Position numbers and translations under genes: made by a program | Shown: positions 5,320 through 8,856 of the stretch, piece by piece | How the letters are laid out: the number at the start of each line of letters is the position of its first letter | Position numbering within the stretch: the first letter of the stretch is position 1 | NCBI GenBank assembly: GCA_014379235.1 | Contig: JACMMD010000422.1 | Location: forward strand, 1-8,856 | Length of the DNA stretch: 8,856 nucleotides | Direction: 5' to 3' | Source of the DNA: Anaerolineae bacterium | Lineage (GTDB): Bacteria > Chloroflexota > Anaerolineae > Aggregatilineales > Phototrophicaceae | The notes under the pieces: model-generated | Told to the model about the DNA's origin: nothing | Seen by the model: the letters and a program-made list of their open reading frames with translations, nothing else | The model's database searches: none

Positions 5320-7104
5320 TTGGCAGATTTATGCAACTCTTATGAAAAACAGCTTTTCAACGCCGCGCAGGTCTACTCGGAAATGGGCTGGTCGGTCATT
5401 CCGATCATGGGCGCAGGCGCTTCAAACCCCAAAGCGGCAGCCGTTAAATGGGAATCCTAACAGCGCCGACGCCCCTCCCCCGCCGAGCTAAAACGCTGGT
5501 TCACCGAGCTTAACTTCGCGGGCTTGGCCATCGTCTGCGGGCGTCTTTCCGGTCTGATCGTCATCGACATCGACGACCCGATACTCGCTGCTCTGTTCGA
5601 GCATCGCTTCCCGCAGCTTACCCAGACTCGTGTCATTCGCTCCGGCGGGCGTGGACTGCCCCACTACTATTTTCGCCTTCCGCCCGAACTGCCTACCGTC
5701 GAAACCATCCGGCAGCACGGCATCGAACTGCGCTCCAACGGTGCGTATGTCGTCGCGCCACCTACACAGATTGACACCGGAGAATGGCGCATCGAGCGCG
5801 GCGGACTCCCCCGTTCACTCAGCGCCCGCGATCTACACGAACTGCGCGAATTTTTCGCCAGCGTCAATCAGCCCAGCGAATCGGATAGGAAATTAGTCCT
5901 ACTCTCTCATATATCAACGGATGAGAAGGCCGTATCTAGCTCTCTAGCCGTCGGTTTTAACCGACAGGAAAATATCGACCTCACAGCCTACTATCGCCAG
6001 CGCGCGCCCCAGATCGGACGCAACAACGCTCTCTTCGCTGCCGCTATCCACGCCCGCGATAATGGCATCTCAGAACTGGATGTCTTGGCCGCGTTAGTCC
6101 GCGACCACACCGAACAGGTATCCGCATGGGCGCATCGCCCCGAAGCCCCTACACTACGCCAGCGCGAGTCCTTATTGACTATCCGAAGCGCCTTCAGCCG
6201 ACACCCCCGCCGTGCAACGTCACTTTCTACCATTCCGCAGGGCAGCGGCTTACCGGACTCGGTGCGCGAGAAACTTTTGCAGCAAGGCCAAGCCAGCGCC
6301 GCCCGCGTCCTTGATGCCCTCTATCTCTCAGGTTGGAACGACGACAATGGCCGGCGTTTCACCGAGCGCGAAGCACTAACCATTTGCCAGCAAGCAGGCA
6401 TTGGCCGCCGCGCATTGCTCGACACCCTCAAGCTAACCGACACCAAAGGTCAGCCACTCTTTCTGGAAAATTTGCCCCCCCCGGCCCCCCCGCAAGATTT
6501 GTGCCCATCCAACGGACATTCCAATTCTTTTTCATCCGGTGAAGAAAAAAACATGCTATGTACAGTAGCAGCACGAGTCAAAAGGCCAAGCGATGTGCAG
6601 ACCCATATCGCCAGTGCTAAGACAACAGCACATCGCGGACGCCCACCGCGATATTACTTTTTACCCACCATTTCGACGCTGTGCCAACGCCTGCGAGTTC
6701 AGCGCAGCATCAGCGCGCCCATGCATACCGACGAACTTCGCAGCGCCAAACACTATCGCCAAGCCCTGCACCGTGAGTTTATCCGGCGGCGTCCCGGCTT
6801 GTATTCACGGGGATGGTTGTCAGCGCGGCTCGGCGTTTCGCGCTGGACGACCCTGCGCTACGACGATGCCGTCGGCATCCGCGTCCAGCCGATGTACAGC
6901 AAGCAGCAAATTTCGTGGGCCAATGTGAACGATGTGCCCGAAACACAGCAGGACGCGCCGATTACAGGCGCATGGCTGCAAACCTTCACCGGAAAGCGCT
7001 TCCCGCCCATTCGAGCGCTGGCGAAAAAGCTGTTGGCGCGGCGTGGCAACTGGCTGCTGTATATCACGCGCATCGCCAATCACTACAGTTACAATAGCGG
7101 TTAG
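5320..7104 (+). pseudogene. Primase-polymerase (PrimPol) with in-frame TAA at codon 47
   Basis: This is an archaeo-eukaryotic-type bifunctional DNA primase/polymerase, of the kind found in plasmids, phages and integrated elements. The start is TTG 5320, six bases after AAGGTGG; the helix NAAQVYSEMGWSVIPI begins the domain. The frame reads KWES, then TAA at 5458-5460, then QRRRPSPAELKRWF without a shift; Tyr is usual there. After the stop come motif I VIDIDD (Asp83, Asp85, Asp86), the GGRGLPHYYFR motif (His115) and IELRSNGAYVVAPP (136-148). A PriCT-1-like region follows (GRNNALFAAAIHARDNGIS...), then a Pro-rich linker and a helix-turn-helix-like WLSARLGVSRWTTLRYD. No helicase domain is present. 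The frame is otherwise open for 547 codons. A TTG at 5524 could restart translation just before motif I, though without a good ribosome-binding site and losing the first strand. Confidence 0.82.
6475..6491 (+). repeat. Poly-C tracts (C8, GG, C7) inside PrimPol
   Basis: Eight C, two G and seven C encode the PPPAPP linker between the PriCT-like region and the C-terminal part. Homopolymers of this length are slippage-prone and could switch the C-terminal part off by frameshift. In this copy the frame is intact. Confidence 0.7.
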
Positions 7105-7130
7105 CTATTAGCCTTTAGCTCTAAGCCATC
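7101..7130. repeat. Dispersed GGCTAAAAGCTAA-type repeat, copy 2 (inverted)
   Basis: It overlaps the PrimPol stop codon. Its reverse complement, CTGATGGCTTAGAGCTAAAG then GCTAATAGC, aligns with 1994-2020. Confidence 0.6.
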
Positions 7131-7205
7131 AGATGTTTTATCATATGGGGAGTAAATTTTTGGCTGCTGAAACAGCCTGCCCAAATATTGCGTTTCGCTT
7201 TTGTT

Positions 7206-7240
7206 TTAGCTAAAAGCTAATTGCTAACAGCTTTTAGCTT
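7206..7240. repeat. Dispersed GGCTAAAAGCTAA-type repeat, copy 3 (palindromic)
   Basis: The perfect 11-bp arms AGCTAAAAGCT (7208-7218) and AGCTTTTAGCT (7229-7239) flank a 10-bp spacer. It lies immediately before the Shine-Dalgarno of the MaoC gene, so it would be a stem in that mRNA leader if transcribed. Confidence 0.7.
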
Positions 7241-7256
7241 AAAGGAGTTTTTACAC

Positions 7257-7667
7257 ATGGACTTATCCATCGGCGCTCATTCCAGCCGAACCCGCCGCGT
7301 CACTGCCGCCGACGTGGCCGCGTTCGCGCAGGTTTCCGGCGACACCAACCCCGTCCACCTCGACCCCGCCTATGCCGCCGAAACGCAGTTCGGGCGCTGC
7401 ATCGCACATGGCATGTTCTCGGCGGCGCTCATCTCGGCGGTTCTCGGCAACGATCTGCCCGGCCCCGGCAGCCTCTACATCTCGCAAACGCTCCAGTTCA
7501 AAGCGCCCGTGTATATCGATGACGAAATCACCGCCAACGTGGAAGTCACCGCCTACCGCGAACGCTCCCGCGTGACCACGCTGCACACCACCTGCACCAA
7601 TCAAAACGGCGTGCTGGTGCTGGATGGTGAAGCGGTTGTCATCGCGCCGAAAGCAGTGCAGCAATAG
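7257..7667 (+). CDS. MaoC-like (R)-specific enoyl-CoA hydratase, PhaJ type
   Basis: This 136-residue single hot-dog-fold hydratase is predicted to add water reversibly to trans-2-enoyl-CoA to give (R)-3-hydroxyacyl-CoA. In known systems this links fatty-acid oxidation with polyhydroxyalkanoate or other acyl pathways. The hydratase-2 signature FAQVSGDTNPVHLDPAYA spans residues 23-40, with catalytic Asp29 and His34; GRCIAHGMFSAALIS (46-60) is the usual following helix, and PGSLYISQTLQFKAPVYIDD the next strands. Length is normal for PhaJ-type enzymes (about 134-140). The start is ATG 7257, nine bases after AAAGGAG (7241-7247), and the translation begins directly with the family's N-terminus. No PHA synthase or other partner is in view, so the acyl substrate cannot be assigned. 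GC is visibly higher than in its surroundings. Confidence 0.93.
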   Translation: MDLSIGAHSSRTRRVTAADVAAFAQVSGDTNPVHLDPAYAAETQFGRCIAHGMFSAALISAVLGNDLPGPGSLYISQTLQFKAPVYIDDEITANVEVTAYRERSRVTTLHTTCTNQNGVLVLDGEAVVIAPKAVQQ

Positions 7668-7695
7668 TTCTGAGTTCCGAGTGCTGAGTTCTGAG
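7668..7695. repeat. Four tandem 7-bp units (TTCTGAG-type)
   Basis: TTCTGAG, TTCCGAG, TGCTGAG and TTCTGAG follow directly after the MaoC stop codon. A looser GAGTACAG pattern continues to about 7730 (GGAGTACAG, CGAGTACAG). No function is visible. Confidence 0.7.
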
Positions 7696-7765
7696 GTCAG
7701 TACGGAGTACAGCATATCGAGTACAGAGTAAAAGCAGGAATGTATTTTGCTTTAGAGCTAAGCTC

Positions 7766-7795
7766 TGTAGGGGCACGATATATCGTGCCCCTACA
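7766..7795. repeat. Perfect 30-bp palindrome
   Basis: TGTAGGGGCACGATA (7766-7780) is followed immediately by its exact reverse complement TATCGTGCCCCTACA (7781-7795). A second palindrome, AGAGCT-A-AGCTCT, lies just before it (7753-7765). It is not followed by a T-run. Palindromes of the GTAGGGGCACG type occur as dispersed intergenic repeats in several bacterial groups. It may end the MaoC transcript or be a short repetitive element. Confidence 0.75.
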
Positions 7796-7871
7796 ACATT
7801 CAGCGACTTAAAATAAGGGGGATGGGAAAAAGTTAGGAATACGTACACAAACGAACTAATTGCTACTATAC

Positions 7872-7898
7872 TATAATCATCGTCAACTTGGAGGGGAG
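7872..7898 (+). promoter_or_regulatory. -10 box and Shine-Dalgarno of the haloperoxidase-like gene
   Basis: A consensus TATAAT (7872-7877) precedes a short leader and GGAGGGGAG (7890-7898), eight bases before ATG 7907. No clear -35 is found 16-18 bases upstream of the -10, so the promoter may be activator-dependent. The Shine-Dalgarno is convincing. Confidence 0.5.
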
Positions 7899-7906
7899 AA
7901 CAGATC

Positions 7907-8856
7907 ATGTTTCGCTACTTTTACTCCGCTTCTCGACTACTTACGGTGTTCGTTATCCTTCAGCTTTTACTTGCCCTCGGAATGTTAGGCTTCGCAGTAA
8001 CGGCATCTGCACAAGACAGCTCACCAATGGCATCGCCTGTGGGCACATGGCCTACGTGGGTGCTGGAATCGGGTGACGCGCTTCGACCCAATGCGCCGCC
8101 GGATGAAGCTGCAACCGCATCTGAAATCGAGCAACTTCTGGATATGGCCGAGCAGCGCAGTGATGAGGATTTGCAGCAGATCGCCTATTGGAACAGCGGC
8201 CCGCCCGCTTACCGATGGAATCAAATCGCTGAAAACGCGCTGCTGGCGCAGGCGATGCCCGGTAACATGGCCCTGCGTGACTTGGCGCTGCTGAATGTGG
8301 CCATCTATGACGCCACCGTCGCCGCTTGGGATAGCAAATATACGTACAATCGTCCGCGTCCGAGCGAAGTCGAACCGACACTGACAACAGCGATCTCCAA
8401 TCCGCCAAGCCCATCGTACCCATCGGAATACGCAGTTACAGCCGGAGCAGCATCGACGATCTTGGCTTGGTTGTTCCCGGACAACGCGGATTTGTACGAG
8501 CAGCAGGCCCAAGAAGCGATGAACTCACGCCTTCTAGCAGGGGTTGAATATCCCAGCGATGTTGAAGCAGGGTTTGACCTGGGGCAGCAGGTCGCCGCCT
8601 TGGTGATCGCACGCAGTGAAAGCGACGGGTCTACGGCTGAGTGGACGGGCAGTGTGCCGACAGAGGCCGGTCACTGGACAGGCGAAAATCCGGCTTTCCC
8701 GATGGCGGGGACGTGGGAAACCTGGGTGCTTACATCGGGCGATGAATTCCGTCCTGATCCACCGCCTGCTTATGACTCGGAGCAGTTAGTTGCCGAAATG
8801 GCAGTAGTGAAAAGTTTCGAGCGCACGCCGGTCACGAATGCTAAAGCCGCTTTCTG
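7907..8856 (+). CDS. Secreted PAP2/vanadium-haloperoxidase-like protein lacking both signature histidines (3' end outside window)
   Basis: There are 316 codons to the window edge. Residues 1-35 are a signal peptide (hydrophobic 11-31, ASA before Gln36). The core follows the vanadium-haloperoxidase/PAP2 phosphatase plan. ALLNVAIYDATVAAWDSKY leads into K144-x6-R151P152, then PSYPSEYAVTAGAAS (170-184), then S207R208LLAGVEYPSD218. Active members carry His at the fourth position of the PSGH-type motif and His before YPSD/xxxD; here these are Tyr175 and Glu214. The oxyanion-binding Lys144, Arg151, Ser173 and Arg208 remain. The sequence GTWPTWVLESGDALRP (46-61) recurs as GTWETWVLTSGDEFRP (268-283), one on each side of the core. 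An extracytoplasmic location is well supported. Haloperoxidase or phosphatase activity is doubtful; a binding or altered-chemistry role is inferred. Confidence 0.8.
   Translation, partial: MFRYFYSASRLLTVFVILQLLLALGMLGFAVTASAQDSSPMASPVGTWPTWVLESGDALRPNAPPDEAATASEIEQLLDMAEQRSDEDLQQIAYWNSGPPAYRWNQIAENALLAQAMPGNMALRDLALLNVAIYDATVAAWDSKYTYNRPRPSEVEPTLTTAISNPPSPSYPSEYAVTAGAASTILAWLFPDNADLYEQQAQEAMNSRLLAGVEYPSDVEAGFDLGQQVAALVIARSESDGSTAEWTGSVPTEAGHWTGENPAFPMAGTWETWVLTSGDEFRPDPPPAYDSEQLVAEMAVVKSFERTPVTNAKAAF

Noticed and set aside
5320..5524. A frameshift as the cause of the early PrimPol break
   Set aside because: The reading frame is identical before and after 5458-5460, so a single substitution to TAA is sufficient.
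7101..7240. CRISPR array
   Set aside because: The GCTAAAAGCTAA units are irregular, in both orientations, and lack equal-length spacers or cas genes.
7263..7715. 150-codon minus-strand ORF opposite the MaoC gene
   Set aside because: The plus strand has the full hydratase-2 signature and a ribosome-binding site; the minus translation is Gly/Val/Asp-rich mirror sequence.
8021..8512. 163- and 123-codon minus-strand ORFs opposite the haloperoxidase-like gene
   Set aside because: Shadow frames of a gene with clear PAP2-type motifs and signal peptide.

Overview
The window looks like a stretch of bacterial chromosome, most likely Chloroflexota (Anaerolineae-like). That is an inference from secreted proteins with Pro/Thr-rich tails and an SH3b domain, a PrimPol gene sitting alone, a PAP2/vanadium-haloperoxidase-like secreted protein, and many small dispersed intergenic repeats. 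No rRNA, tRNA, CRISPR array, transposase or integrase is visible.

Left part, minus strand (1-4739). Four genes run right to left: a secreted SH3b protein cut by the window edge (1-1215), an 80-residue secreted protein of unknown function (1547-1789), the translational GTPase TypA/BipA (2029-3879, GTG start) and a DinB-like four-helix protein (4215-4739). They appear to be separate transcription units. The 80-residue gene and typA each end at almost the same intrinsic terminator (1450-1470 and 1953-1974).

Middle (4740-5319) is AT-rich, without a convincing gene, and unusually structured. It holds three terminator-like hairpins that all read on the minus strand, two tiny ORFs with ribosome-binding-like leaders, a possible 64-residue minus-strand ORF, and a 94-bp inverted repeat with 20-bp arms. 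Next to that repeat is a hairpin that buries the Shine-Dalgarno of the following gene.

That gene (5320-7104, plus) is a primase-polymerase (PrimPol + PriCT-like + C-terminal helix-turn-helix region) interrupted by one in-frame TAA at codon 47, where homologues are expected to carry Tyr. All catalytic motifs lie after the stop. It is either a fresh pseudogene, a gene reinitiated at a downstream TTG, or a readthrough case. It may be the last relic of a plasmid- or phage-like element.

Right part, plus strand (7105-8856). A MaoC/PhaJ-type (R)-enoyl-CoA hydratase (7257-7667) is followed by a repeat-filled gap: a 7-bp tandem repeat and a perfect 30-bp palindrome. Then comes a secreted PAP2/vanadium-haloperoxidase-like protein cut by the window edge. 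It keeps the fold motifs but has lost both signature catalytic histidines, and a GTWxTWVLxSGD repeat lies on either side of its core. The genes show no obvious shared pathway; the interest lies in the degenerate PrimPol with its structured leader and in the histidine-less haloperoxidase relative.
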